A DNA stretch of 64,000 nt, taken from NCBI RefSeq assembly GCF_025273675.1, contig NZ_CP045809.1, positions 558,001-622,000 on the forward strand. Direction: 5' to 3'. Positions within the stretch are counted from its first letter, which is position 1. Every line of letters begins with the position of its first letter. Source of the DNA: Gordonia pseudamarae. Lineage in GTDB: Bacteria > Actinomycetota > Actinomycetes > Mycobacteriales > Mycobacteriaceae. The notes below the pieces were generated by a model. That model was not told the DNA's origin. It worked only from the letters and a program-made list of their open reading frames with translations, and did not search any database. Positions 26,822-35,491 of the stretch are shown piece by piece. The position numbers and the translations under genes were made by a program.

Positions 26822-26826
26822 GTCGG

Positions 26827-26897
26827 AGCCGATGACGGGAATCGAACCCGCGTATTCAGCTTGGGAAGCTGATGTTCTGCCATTGAACTACATCGGC
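26827..26897 (-). tRNA. tRNA-Gly (anticodon CCC)
   Basis: The minus strand folds as a full cloverleaf. The acceptor stem GCCGATG pairs with CATCGGC, the D arm contains GTTCAATGGCAGAAC, the anticodon stem TCAGC/GCTGA holds the loop TTCCCAA (anticodon CCC), and the T arm has GGGTTCGATTCCC. No CCA is encoded; 71 bases to the discriminator. A strong hairpin follows. Confidence 0.95.
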
Positions 26898-27033
26898 GTG
26901 CGCCGCGAGACGCAAGACACAGAGTAGCAAGCCCACGGGCGGCGCGAGCAGGGGGTACCCCTGGGTGGGACGTCCGTACCTTGTCGTTCGCCGGGCGTTC
27001 ACAATCTCGCCGCATGCCGCACAATGGTCGCTT

Positions 27034-28701
27034 ATGGCGATAGTGGCGGCGGTACTCCTGATTGCGACCCTGGTGGTGATGACCAGCGGCCGGGTTCCGG
27101 CCGTGTTGGCGCTGATCGTGGCGTTGATGCTGGCCGGTGTCATCGGGATCGCGACACCGGCCCAGTTGCTGGGCGGTCTGAGCAACAGCGGTGTCGTCAC
27201 CATCGCGGCGATGCTGGTTATCGCGAAGGGCGTGTTATCGACGGGCGTGGTATCGCGGGTGACGTTCAGGCTCCTGTCGGAGGTGTCGAGCCCCACCCGG
27301 ATGCTGGTGCGGCTCATTCCGCCCGTCGGGGTGATCTCCTCGCTGATCAACACCACACCGATCGTCGCGATGCTGATCCCGGCGACCAAGGAAGTACAAC
27401 AGCGCGCGGGCATCCCTGCCCGCAGCGTGCTGCTCCCGGTGGCACATGCGACGACCCTGGCGGGGTCGACGACGCTGATCGGAACCAGTTCCAACCTGAT
27501 CATCGCCGGATTCGCGGCGTCGGCCGGGGTGCACCTCAACATGTTCTCGTTCGTGCCGATCGCGCTGCCCGTCGCACTCGTCGGCTGGCTGGCGGTGATC
27601 CTGCTGTCCCGCCGGCTGCTGACGGGCCGCCCCCGGAACAAAGAACGTGAGCTGGCCTGGCGTGCGGAGATCCCCGTCTCCGGGAACGCGGTCGGTATCG
27701 GCCGTTCGGCCATGCAGATCGGCATGCACAAGACCGCCGAGTTCGAACTGATCGAGATTCGGCGCTGGGGCCAGCCGGTGGACGTCGACAGCCCCATCGA
27801 GGGCGGCGACCTGCTGGTGTACCGGGCCACCGAACTCGGTGTCCGGATGTTGTGGGGTTCGCCGCGCTTCGGGCTGGCACCGCTGCGCCTGTTCGCCGTC
27901 ACCATCGGCACCGAGAACCCGGGCACCGTCCGCGACCTGCAGGACGACGAGGATCTGCTGGTGGTGGCCGCCGAAACCCACCGACGCTTCCGCGACACGC
28001 CCGCCCGGCCGGGCACCGTGTGTTACGTGTCCGTCGCCTCCAGCGAGGTGCTGGAGAAACACGAGTTCGTGAGCCTGTGGCAGAACGTCGCCGGCAAGGC
28101 GCCGCAACCGGGCAAGACCTGGGTGGCGATGAGCATCCTCGTCGGCGTCATCGTCGCCGCCAGCTTCAGTCTCGTCGACGTCTCGCTGGCCGCGGGCTGC
28201 GGCGCGACGCTGATGGTGCTCGGTGGCGTGCTCACCCCCCGTTCGGCGGTCCGGGCCCTGGACTGGAACATTCTGGCGATCATCGCCGGCTCCATCGGTC
28301 TCGGTGTGATCGTGGTGGAAAGCGGCCTCGCCGAACACATATCCGACGCGATCCTGTCACTGGGCTCGGGCAACGTGGCGCTGATAGTCGCAGTCCTGGC
28401 CATCGGGACCACCGTGCTCACCAACGCCGTCACCAACGCCGCCGCGGCCAGTATCCTCACCCCGGTGGCGCTCACGATCGCGGCGGCGGCCGACCTGAGC
28501 CCGGTGCTGCTGCTGACGCTGATCGGTACCTGCATCTCGTTCACGTTCATCAACCCGTACAGCCACCAGTCCAACCTGATGGTGATGGAACCGGGCAAGT
28601 ACACCACCGGGACCTTCGTGCGTTTCGGTATCCCGATCACCCTGATCTGCCTGGTGACGGTGTTCCTGGTCGCCTGGCCGCTGCTCGCCTACTGGGATTG
28701 A
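27034..28701 (+). CDS. SLC13/DASS-type permease with internal TrkA-C-like domain
   Basis: A 555-residue membrane protein. An N-terminal half with about five membrane segments includes SSLINTTPIVAMLIP and AGSTTLIGTSSNLIIAGF, the SNT-type motif of SLC13 carriers. A soluble central part (about residues 200-340) resembles RCK/TrkA C-terminal domains. The C-terminal half repeats the pattern with TNAVTNAAAASILTPVAL and NPYSHQSNLMVMEPG. Related proteins carry sulfate, phosphate or dicarboxylates. The ATG at 27034 puts a membrane helix at the N-terminus; the longer frame overlaps the region near the tRNA. No neighbour tells the substrate. Confidence 0.8.
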   Translation: MAIVAAVLLIATLVVMTSGRVPAVLALIVALMLAGVIGIATPAQLLGGLSNSGVVTIAAMLVIAKGVLSTGVVSRVTFRLLSEVSSPTRMLVRLIPPVGVISSLINTTPIVAMLIPATKEVQQRAGIPARSVLLPVAHATTLAGSTTLIGTSSNLIIAGFAASAGVHLNMFSFVPIALPVALVGWLAVILLSRRLLTGRPRNKERELAWRAEIPVSGNAVGIGRSAMQIGMHKTAEFELIEIRRWGQPVDVDSPIEGGDLLVYRATELGVRMLWGSPRFGLAPLRLFAVTIGTENPGTVRDLQDDEDLLVVAAETHRRFRDTPARPGTVCYVSVASSEVLEKHEFVSLWQNVAGKAPQPGKTWVAMSILVGVIVAASFSLVDVSLAAGCGATLMVLGGVLTPRSAVRALDWNILAIIAGSIGLGVIVVESGLAEHISDAILSLGSGNVALIVAVLAIGTTVLTNAVTNAAAASILTPVALTIAAAADLSPVLLLTLIGTCISFTFINPYSHQSNLMVMEPGKYTTGTFVRFGIPITLICLVTVFLVAWPLLAYWD

Positions 28702-28748
28702 GGGCAGGGGCCCGACCGACAGTCGCCCGGTACCCGCTGACCCGAGTC

Positions 28749-29252
28749 CTACCGGCCCAGGTAGGACTTCATGTCGAAGAGCGACTCGACGGGGGCGATG
28801 AACTCCGCGAGCCTGTCCGCGGTGTCCCCTGCGCCACAGCCGGTAACGGTCAGATCCTTGACGACGTCGCCGTCGGCGGTGATCTTGACACTCGTCGTGC
28901 CGGCACCCGCACACGGTGTGGTCTGCGGTGAGGCATCGGGAAGTGAACCGACGCCGTCGACCAGCTTCTGCCACACCTCGTCGTCGACGGGTGTGGTGTC
29001 GGTGACCTCCGGGGTGGCCTGCCCCGACAACGATCCGTAGCCACCGAGGGTGAGCGTGGCGACGCCGTCGGCGACGACGATCTGATACTCCTTGTGCGAA
29101 GCCGGTGGCGTCGAACCGTCCTCGTGCGTGTAGGCGATCAGCGTCGAGGATCGTTCGAGATCGACGGCGTCGTCGGAGGAACCGCAGGCGGTGACCATCA
29201 TCGCGGACATACCGAGCACGGCGCACATCGTCAGCGACCGGAGAGCGTTCAT
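28749..29252 (-). CDS. Putative lipoprotein of unknown function
   Basis: A 167-residue protein with a type II signal peptide: [20 protein letters not shown], then TACGSS as lipobox with the Cys at residue 23. The mature part is acidic and Thr-rich, with two further Cys (TTPCAGAG and VTGCGAG) that may pair outside the membrane. No known domain recognised. It is convergent with the SLC13-type gene and divergent from dcd, so probably monocistronic. Confidence 0.75.
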   Translation of the reverse strand: MNALRSLTMCAVLGMSAMMVTACGSSDDAVDLERSSTLIAYTHEDGSTPPASHKEYQIVVADGVATLTLGGYGSLSGQATPEVTDTTPVDDEVWQKLVDGVGSLPDASPQTTPCAGAGTTSVKITADGDVVKDLTVTGCGAGDTADRLAEFIAPVESLFDMKSYLGR

Positions 29253-29314
29253 ACGGCCACCCTACGACCGGGCAGTGCCGCCGTTCTGGACGATGGTCCG
29301 ATAACCTCACTAAC

Positions 29315-29878
29315 GTGCTGCTTTCCGACCGCGACATCCGAGCCGAACTCGCCGAGGGCCGCCTGGCGGTCGAACCGTTCGACGAGCAGCTGGTACAGCC
29401 CTCGAGTATCGATGTGCGGCTCGACAGCCTGTTCCGGGTGTTCAACAACACCCGCTACACCCATATCGACCCGGCGCAACGTCAGGACGAGCTGACCAGT
29501 CTCGTCGAACCGGGTGACGGGGAGCCGTTCGTGCTGCACCCGGGCGAGTTCGTGCTCGGCTCGACACTGGAGGTGTGCACGCTGCCCGACTATCTCGCGG
29601 GCCGGCTGGAAGGCAAGTCGTCGCTGGGCAGGCTCGGTCTGCTCACCCACTCGACGGCGGGATTCATCGACCCCGGATTCTCGGGCCACATCACCCTGGA
29701 ACTGTCCAACGTGGCCAACCTCCCGATCACCCTGTGGCCGGGGATGAAGATCGGCCAGCTGTGCCTGTTGCGGCTGACCAGCCCCGCGCAGAACCCGTAC
29801 GGCAGCGCCGCGGTCGGCTCGAAGTATCAGGGCCAGCGGGGGCCGACACCGTCGAAGGCCTACCTGAACTTCTCGTAG
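29315..29878 (+). CDS. dcd: dCTP deaminase, likely bifunctional dCTP deaminase/dUTPase
   Basis: A 187-residue trimeric dUTPase-fold enzyme. Key motifs are [36 protein letters not shown] and [17 protein letters not shown], with [15 protein letters not shown] at the flexible C-terminus. The length and motifs match the mycobacterial Dcd, which converts dCTP directly to dUMP; that bifunctionality is known for the family in mycobacteria and assumed here. It starts with GTG at 29315. Confidence 0.93.
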   Translation: MLLSDRDIRAELAEGRLAVEPFDEQLVQPSSIDVRLDSLFRVFNNTRYTHIDPAQRQDELTSLVEPGDGEPFVLHPGEFVLGSTLEVCTLPDYLAGRLEGKSSLGRLGLLTHSTAGFIDPGFSGHITLELSNVANLPITLWPGMKIGQLCLLRLTSPAQNPYGSAAVGSKYQGQRGPTPSKAYLNFS

Positions 29879-29954
29879 CCGGCCGAACCCGGTCGTGGCT
29901 CCCGAATCAGGGTGAGTCGGTGGGGTCGGGGGTCGCTGGAGACTGCCCCCGCGA

Positions 29955-31091
29955 TCACAGGTCGACGGTGAGATTTCCTTCGGTGCAACGCGATACGCAG
30001 GTCAAGAACTGGCCGTCGGCCCGCTCCGGCGCGGTGAGCAGGGTGTCCCGGTGGTCGGGCTCGCCGTCGAGCACACGGAGCCTGCACGTCCCGCAGAACC
30101 CCTGCCGGCACGAATACGGCACCGACGGCGCGACTGTGCGGAGTGCGGCCAGTGCCGTCTCGTCGGCGGCCACCGCCACCCGCCGGCCGGTCGAGGCCAG
30201 GGTGATGGTGAACGGTGCGCCGTCGACGACGGGCGGCGGGCTGAACCGTTCGTAGTGCAGCTCCACATCGCCCCGATCGGCGAGGTGACGGCGCAGACCC
30301 GCCAACATCGGTACCGGACCGCAGGCGTACACGGCGAGCCCTGCCGGGGTTCGGCCGGTGGCCGGGTCGATCCCGGTGAGCTCGGCCATCGTCGGCAGGC
30401 CGTGCTCGTCGTCGGCGCGAATGGTGACCCGGTCGCCGTGACGGGACACCTCCTCGACGAAGGGGATCGAGTCGAGGGTGCGGCCGGTATAGATCATCGA
30501 CCAGTCCAGACCGTGCCGCTCGGCGGCGGCGAGCATCGGCAGGATCGGGGTGATCCCGATCCCCGCGGCGATGAACCGCACCGAACGCGCCGACGACCCG
30601 TACCCCGGCATCGACAGTGGGAAGGCATTGCGGGGACCCTTGATCCGCAGCTCGTCGCCCACCCGCAGGTCGTCGTGGACCTCGATGGAGCCGCCACCGC
30701 CGCCGGGGATGCGCCGAACGGCGATCCGGTAGGTGCTGCGGTCGGCGGGGTCGCCGCACAGCGAGTACTCGCGCATCCGTCCCGACGGCAACAGCAGGTC
30801 GAGGTGGGCCCCGACATACCAGCGCGGCAGCGGCCCGCCGTCCGGTGCGGCGAACGTCAACGCGACGACGTTCTCGTCCTTGGCGACCACCGCGCGGTCG
30901 ATGATCCGCACGGTGGTGACACCGTCATCGATCGGTGTGGTGTGCAGCGAGGACAGCCGGCCCCAGAACGGCCACCACCGCTTGCCCAGCCACGCGCCCG
31001 CCGCCATCAGCGGGTCGTGCCGGTACTTGCCGTACAGGTCGGGCGGCGGTGCGGTGAGGTCGCGGTTGTGCAGCCCGGCGCCGGTGGCCAT
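29955..31091 (-). CDS. Ferredoxin reductase-type oxidoreductase with C-terminal [2Fe-2S] domain
   Basis: A 378-residue protein of the phthalate dioxygenase reductase layout. It has an FMN/FAD domain with REYSLCGDP, an NAD(P)-binding domain with FIAAGIGITPILPML and YACGPVPMLAGL, and a plant-type [2Fe-2S] domain with CRQGFCGTC and a fourth Cys in LTCVSRC. It would pass electrons from NAD(P)H to an oxygenase or hydroxylase. The ATG at 31091 overlaps the stop of the PF10118-type gene, so that protein may be its partner. The upstream operon gene is an EphD homologue. Confidence 0.87.
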   Translation of the reverse strand: MATGAGLHNRDLTAPPPDLYGKYRHDPLMAAGAWLGKRWWPFWGRLSSLHTTPIDDGVTTVRIIDRAVVAKDENVVALTFAAPDGGPLPRWYVGAHLDLLLPSGRMREYSLCGDPADRSTYRIAVRRIPGGGGGSIEVHDDLRVGDELRIKGPRNAFPLSMPGYGSSARSVRFIAAGIGITPILPMLAAAERHGLDWSMIYTGRTLDSIPFVEEVSRHGDRVTIRADDEHGLPTMAELTGIDPATGRTPAGLAVYACGPVPMLAGLRRHLADRGDVELHYERFSPPPVVDGAPFTITLASTGRRVAVAADETALAALRTVAPSVPYSCRQGFCGTCRLRVLDGEPDHRDTLLTAPERADGQFLTCVSRCTEGNLTVDL

Positions 31092-32086
31092 CAGGGTGCC
31101 CGCCGCGCGGCCGGCGACGATGCCAGATAGGCGACAGCCTGTGCGGTGCTGCCGATCTCGTCGGGGTAGAAGCCGGGACGGAAGTAGCTGAACGACTGAT
31201 ACGCGGTCGCGAACATGTTGGGCATCACCGTGGCCCGCACGCCCCGCCAGATCGCCAGGGAACGCTGGAATCTGTTCAGTGACAACGTTTGGTCCTGGGC
31301 CATGATGAACACGAAGCCGCGCCGGATGAGCAGCAGGAGCAGTGGTGTGACGACGAGCATCGCCCTGGCCCGCCGGAAGTATCCGTCGGCGAAGTAGGTG
31401 GCGACATCGTGTGCCACACAACGATGTTCCACCTCCTCGGCGCCGTGCCAGGTGAACATGTCCACCATGTTGGGGTCGGCGCCCACGTCGGTCCACCGGT
31501 TGTTGAGCGCGAAATCGCCGAGAATGGCGGTGAAGTGCTCGATGGCGGCGATCAGCCACAGCCGTTCGACGAGGTGCTTCTGCTGAGCCCGAGGATCGCT
31601 GCTGTCGGTCGGCGCGAGGATCTTGCGGAACACCCATTCCATCTGTAGCTGGTAGGGCCGGGGGTCGATCCCGTGTCGTTCGAGCACCTCCCACAACGCC
31701 TTGTCGTGGGTCTCGGCGTGCATCGCCTCCTGTCCGATGAAACCGCGCATGGCCGAGGCGAGTTCGGCATCCTTGACCAGAGGAAGCGCTTCGTTGAAGG
31801 TCCGTACGAACCATCGCTCGCCTTCGGGGAGCAGCATGTTCAGGACGCTGATGTAGTTGGCGCACACCGGATGGCCGGGAATCCAGTGCAACGGTGTGTC
31901 GGCCCAGTCGAACGAGACGTTGCGGGCGTGCAGTTCGACGGCGCCGGGGACGGTGTCGCCGCCCGTCGCGTCGTGTCCGGGCCGATCGGTGTGCCGGGCC
32001 CGCGTGGCCGGGAGCCCCGCACGATGTCCGCGCACGGTCGCCATCTGACGGATCCGGGGCACCCTGGTGGTGGATCGAATCGACAT
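31091..32086 (-). CDS. Putative metal-dependent hydrolase, PF10118 type
   Basis: A 331-residue protein with His/Glu clusters HWIPGHPVCANY, FIGQEAMHAETHD, AIEHFTAILGDF and WHGAEEVEHRCVAHDVA. These are spaced like metal ligands in a ferritin-like helical fold and typical of the PF10118 family, labelled metal-dependent hydrolase although function is poorly known. The E..EEVEH pattern and the overlapping reductase gene allow another reading: a di-iron oxygenase fed by that reductase. A hydrophobic segment (LVVTPLLLLLI) suggests membrane contact. It is the second gene of the ephD operon. Confidence 0.72.
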   Translation of the reverse strand: MSIRSTTRVPRIRQMATVRGHRAGLPATRARHTDRPGHDATGGDTVPGAVELHARNVSFDWADTPLHWIPGHPVCANYISVLNMLLPEGERWFVRTFNEALPLVKDAELASAMRGFIGQEAMHAETHDKALWEVLERHGIDPRPYQLQMEWVFRKILAPTDSSDPRAQQKHLVERLWLIAAIEHFTAILGDFALNNRWTDVGADPNMVDMFTWHGAEEVEHRCVAHDVATYFADGYFRRARAMLVVTPLLLLLIRRGFVFIMAQDQTLSLNRFQRSLAIWRGVRATVMPNMFATAYQSFSYFRPGFYPDEIGSTAQAVAYLASSPAARRAP

Positions 32087-32095
32087 GTGTCCCTC

Positions 32096-33904
32096 TCAGC
32101 GAGCAACTTTTTGGCGGGCACCCAGACGTGACATCCAGGGTGCGAAACGATAGACGCGGTAACCGATCTTGGCCTCGGCGGTGACCGGTGCGACGGCCTT
32201 GTCGGCGACGATGGCCTTGACGATGTCGGCGGCCACCCGGTCGGGGGTGAAACCGCGCTTCTGATAGAAGCGGTCGAGTCGGTCACGCTGGGCTGCTTCG
32301 GTTTCCGCGTCGACACCGGCGATCGCCGTGGATCGCACGATGTTGGTGTCGACGATGCCGGGGCAGATGGCGCTCACGCCGATACGGTGTTCGGCGAGTT
32401 CGCCGCGCAGCGATTCGGAGAACATCAGCACGCCCGCCTTGGCGGCCGAGTAGACGCCGAGGTCGCGGGACGGGGTGAAGGCAGCCGCCGACGCGATGTT
32501 GACGATCTGTCCGCCGACCCCGCGCTCGACCATCTGCCTGCCGAACTCGCGGCTGCCGGTGATCACCCCACGCAGATCGATGGCCAGGAGTTTGTCGATC
32601 TGTTCGTCGGTGGCGGCCAGAGCCGAACCCGCCAGGGCGATCCCGGCGTTGTTGACGACGATGTCGGCCACGCCGTGGCGCTCGCGCACCTGTCCGGCGA
32701 ACTCCGCGAAGGCGGCCGTATCGGCGACGTCGAGCCGGTAGGCGCTCGCCTGTACGCCGAAGCGTTTACTCTCGCGGACGGTCTCCTCGGCGGAGTCGAG
32801 GTCGAGGTCGGCCAGCACCAATTCGCAGCCCTGCTCTGCCAGTGCGTAGGCGGTCTCCCGGCCGATTCCGCTACCCGCACCGGTGATCACCGCCAGCTTT
32901 CCCGACAGTCGCCCGGGGGGTCCGAGAACCCGGAGCCGATCGAGTGATTCGCTCGTCGGGCCACTGATTCCCGCTCGGTCCCGGAAGAATTCGCGCGCGA
33001 TATCGGCCAGGTAGTCGGGGTGGGTCAGCGGCAACCAGTGTCCGGTCGGGCTGTTGCGCCGCCAGAGCCGTTCGGCGAACCTGTGGGTGTCGTCGAAAAT
33101 GGCGGGGCGCAAGGCGATGTCGCGTTCGTTGACAACCTCCAGCACTGGCACTTTGGTCGGCTGTGGATCAGGGTGGGCCAGCTTGGGCCGGATGTTGGCG
33201 CGGTACAGCCGCAGACCCGAGATCATGTCCTCACGCAGCGTCGGGCCGAATACGGCGTTCGCACGCGGGGTGCCCTCCACACGGTGCAGGAACTCGCGCC
33301 AGACCGTCTGCGAGCCGGTGGCTGTGAAGAACAACCGGGGCGCGACCGGAATCTGGAAGAACACCGTGTACGCCGACGAGCCGGTCTGCGCCATGGCACG
33401 GGCCAGATTTCGTGGCGTGGGCCGCCGCAGCCGTGCCCGTGCCCAGGAACCGAGCTGGTCGAGGCTGGGACCGGACACCGAGACGAACGAGGCGATGCGC
33501 TGCTCGGTGCCCGGCCGCGTGACGGCCTCCCACGTCATGACCGAACCCCAGTCGTGGGCGAGGACGTGCGCACCCCGGTCGGGACTGACGGCGTCGATCA
33601 CCGCCAGCAGATCGTCGGCCATCTCGCCGAGTCGGTACGGCGCGTCACCGTCGGGTCGGTCACTGTCACCGAAACCGCGGCAGTCGTACGCGACGACGCG
33701 GAAGTCGTCGGCGAGCGCCGTCGCAACCCGGGTCCACAGGTGATGGGTGTCGGGCCAGCCGTGCACCAGCACGACCGTCGGGCGTGCGGCATCGGCTGCC
33801 GGTGCGTCCGCTTCGGCGCCCGTCGTCCCGGCCGGTTGTGGCTCGAAGACGGCCAGTCGGACAGCACCGTTGTGGACATCGTCCACCCTGCGCCATTGCA
33901 CCAT
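32096..33904 (-). CDS. ephD: EphD-like epoxide hydrolase / short-chain dehydrogenase fusion
   Basis: A 602-residue two-domain protein. Residues 1 to about 300 are an alpha/beta hydrolase with VLVHGWPDTHH (oxyanion hole) and AHDWGSVM (nucleophile Asp). Residues 320 to 600 are an SDR with ITGAGSGIG and the YSAAKAG active site. This architecture and length match mycobacterial EphD, which has been linked to turnover of epoxy-mycolates. CAGGAGAG precedes the ATG at 33904. The gene leads an operon with the PF10118-type protein and a reductase, suggesting a lipid-modifying unit at the membrane. The substrate is inferred. Confidence 0.82.
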   Translation of the reverse strand: MVQWRRVDDVHNGAVRLAVFEPQPAGTTGAEADAPAADAARPTVVLVHGWPDTHHLWTRVATALADDFRVVAYDCRGFGDSDRPDGDAPYRLGEMADDLLAVIDAVSPDRGAHVLAHDWGSVMTWEAVTRPGTEQRIASFVSVSGPSLDQLGSWARARLRRPTPRNLARAMAQTGSSAYTVFFQIPVAPRLFFTATGSQTVWREFLHRVEGTPRANAVFGPTLREDMISGLRLYRANIRPKLAHPDPQPTKVPVLEVVNERDIALRPAIFDDTHRFAERLWRRNSPTGHWLPLTHPDYLADIAREFFRDRAGISGPTSESLDRLRVLGPPGRLSGKLAVITGAGSGIGRETAYALAEQGCELVLADLDLDSAEETVRESKRFGVQASAYRLDVADTAAFAEFAGQVRERHGVADIVVNNAGIALAGSALAATDEQIDKLLAIDLRGVITGSREFGRQMVERGVGGQIVNIASAAAFTPSRDLGVYSAAKAGVLMFSESLRGELAEHRIGVSAICPGIVDTNIVRSTAIAGVDAETEAAQRDRLDRFYQKRGFTPDRVAADIVKAIVADKAVAPVTAEAKIGYRVYRFAPWMSRLGARQKVAR

Positions 33905-34020
33905 GCGGCTCTCCTGACTCCGGTCTATGAGTGGTATTCCTCACAGACAACCCGGAGTTGGACGTTACCACCGGTTACAGGTAAGTCGAAAGGTCTGCCG
34001 TCGGCAGGTGGTGTACCGGC

Positions 34021-35274
34021 CTACTGGCGGTACGACGACAGGAAGTTACCGATCCGTTCGATCGCCTCGGTCAGGTCCCGTGCCCACGGCAGCGTGACGA
34101 TCCGGAAATGGTTGTGATCGGTCATGTTGAAGCCGGTACCCTGCACCACCAGGATCTTTTCCTGCAGCAGCAGATCCTGTACGAACAGCTCGTCGTTGTG
34201 GATCTCGTGCACATTCGGGTCCAGGGACGGGAAGGCGTAGAGCGCACCCATCGGCTTCACACAGCTCACACCGGGAATCTCGTTCAGCTTGTCCCAGGTG
34301 ACATTGCGCTGTTCGTACAGGCGGCCTCCGGGCTGGATCAGCGCCTCGATGCTCTGATAGCCGCCGAGCGCCACCTGGATGGCGTGCTGCCCGGGAACAT
34401 TCGCGCACAGCCGCGTCGAGGCGAGAATGCCCAGGCCCTCGATGAACCCGGCCGCGTGCTCCTTCGGGCCGGTCAGGACGAGCCAGCCGGCGCGGTAGCC
34501 GCACACCCGGTACGCCTTCGAAAGCCCGTTGAACGTCAAGCACAGCAGGTCCGGGGCCAGCGAGGCGATGTTGATGTGCTGGGCGTCGTCGTAGAGGATC
34601 TTGTCGTAGATCTCGTCGGCCAGGATCAACAGCGAGTGCTCCCGCGCCAGATCGACAAGCTGTTGCAGCACCTCCCGCGAGTACACCGCACCCGTCGGGT
34701 TGTTGGGGTTGATCACCACGATCGCCTTGGTGCGGTCGGTGATCTTGGCCGCGATATCGGCGATGTCGGGGTTCCAATTGTTGGCCTCGTCGCACTTGTA
34801 GTGCACCGGGCTACCGCCGGCCAGCGACGTCATCGCCGTCCACAGCGGATAGTCGGGGGCCGGGATCAGCACCTCGTCGCCGTCGTTGAGCAATGCCTGC
34901 ATCGTCATCGTGATCAGCTCGGACACCCCGTTGCCCAGAATGACGTCATCGACGTCGAAGTACGGGAAGTCCGGGATGAGTTCGTACCGGGTCACCACCG
35001 CGCGCCGGGCCGACAGCACACCCGATGATTCGGAGTAGCCCTGCGAATAGGGCAGGGCGTGGATCATGTCGCGCATGATCACATCGGGGGCCTCGAAACC
35101 GAACAGCGCCGGATTGCCGATGTTCAGTTTGAGAATGCGATGACCCTCGGCCTCCAGCCGCGCCGCGTGCGCGTGTACCGGGCCCCTGATCTCGTAGCAC
35201 ACGTTCTGCAGCTTCTGCGACTGCTCCAGCGGCTTCAGATTCTGATTGAGGTGCGATACATGCGGTCTACTCAC
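34021..35274 (-). CDS. Class I/II PLP-dependent aminotransferase (Rv0337c AspC-like)
   Basis: A 417-residue aminotransferase with VVINPNNPTGAVYS, ILADEIYDKILYD and the PLP-binding lysine in FNGLSKAYRVCGYRAGW. In mycobacteria a protein of this type is encoded next to the Fe-S reductase Rv0338c, and the same order is seen here. The family includes alanine and aspartate transaminases of the AlaA type, so pyruvate/glutamate specificity is as likely as aspartate. It starts with GTG at 35274. Copy B of the palindromic repeat lies between it and the next gene. Confidence 0.85.
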   Translation of the reverse strand: MSRPHVSHLNQNLKPLEQSQKLQNVCYEIRGPVHAHAARLEAEGHRILKLNIGNPALFGFEAPDVIMRDMIHALPYSQGYSESSGVLSARRAVVTRYELIPDFPYFDVDDVILGNGVSELITMTMQALLNDGDEVLIPAPDYPLWTAMTSLAGGSPVHYKCDEANNWNPDIADIAAKITDRTKAIVVINPNNPTGAVYSREVLQQLVDLAREHSLLILADEIYDKILYDDAQHINIASLAPDLLCLTFNGLSKAYRVCGYRAGWLVLTGPKEHAAGFIEGLGILASTRLCANVPGQHAIQVALGGYQSIEALIQPGGRLYEQRNVTWDKLNEIPGVSCVKPMGALYAFPSLDPNVHEIHNDELFVQDLLLQEKILVVQGTGFNMTDHNHFRIVTLPWARDLTEAIERIGNFLSSYRQ

Positions 35275-35370
35275 GAGTTCAATTGTGACAGCTCAAGGCA
35301 AGCCCGTTTCACGTCCCCGCGTCTTGAGTTGTGCCGAACGCAATCGTAGATCCGGAAGACCGCCCGCCGG

Positions 35371-35483
35371 CCGGTTGAGGTACGAGGAGCGCACGCGATG
35401 AGCCTCGGAACCCGGTGAGACGACAATGTCATCTCACCGGGTTCCGAGGCTCATCACCCAGCTGGTCTTCGTACCTCAACCGG
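35371..35483. repeat. Dispersed palindromic element, copy B
   Basis: A perfect 21-bp inverted repeat, 35400-35420 (GAGCCTCGGAACCCGG...) and 35432-35452, with an 11-bp loop. It is enclosed by CCGGTTGAGG (35371-35380) and CCTCAACCGG (35474-35483). It lies 8 bp beyond the stop of the Fe-S reductase gene and may serve as its terminator. The paired change GAGCCTCGGAA/TTCCGAGGCTC relative to copy A keeps base-pairing, a sign that the hairpin itself is under selection or was copied as a unit. Confidence 0.88.
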
Positions 35484-35491
35484 CCGAGGGG

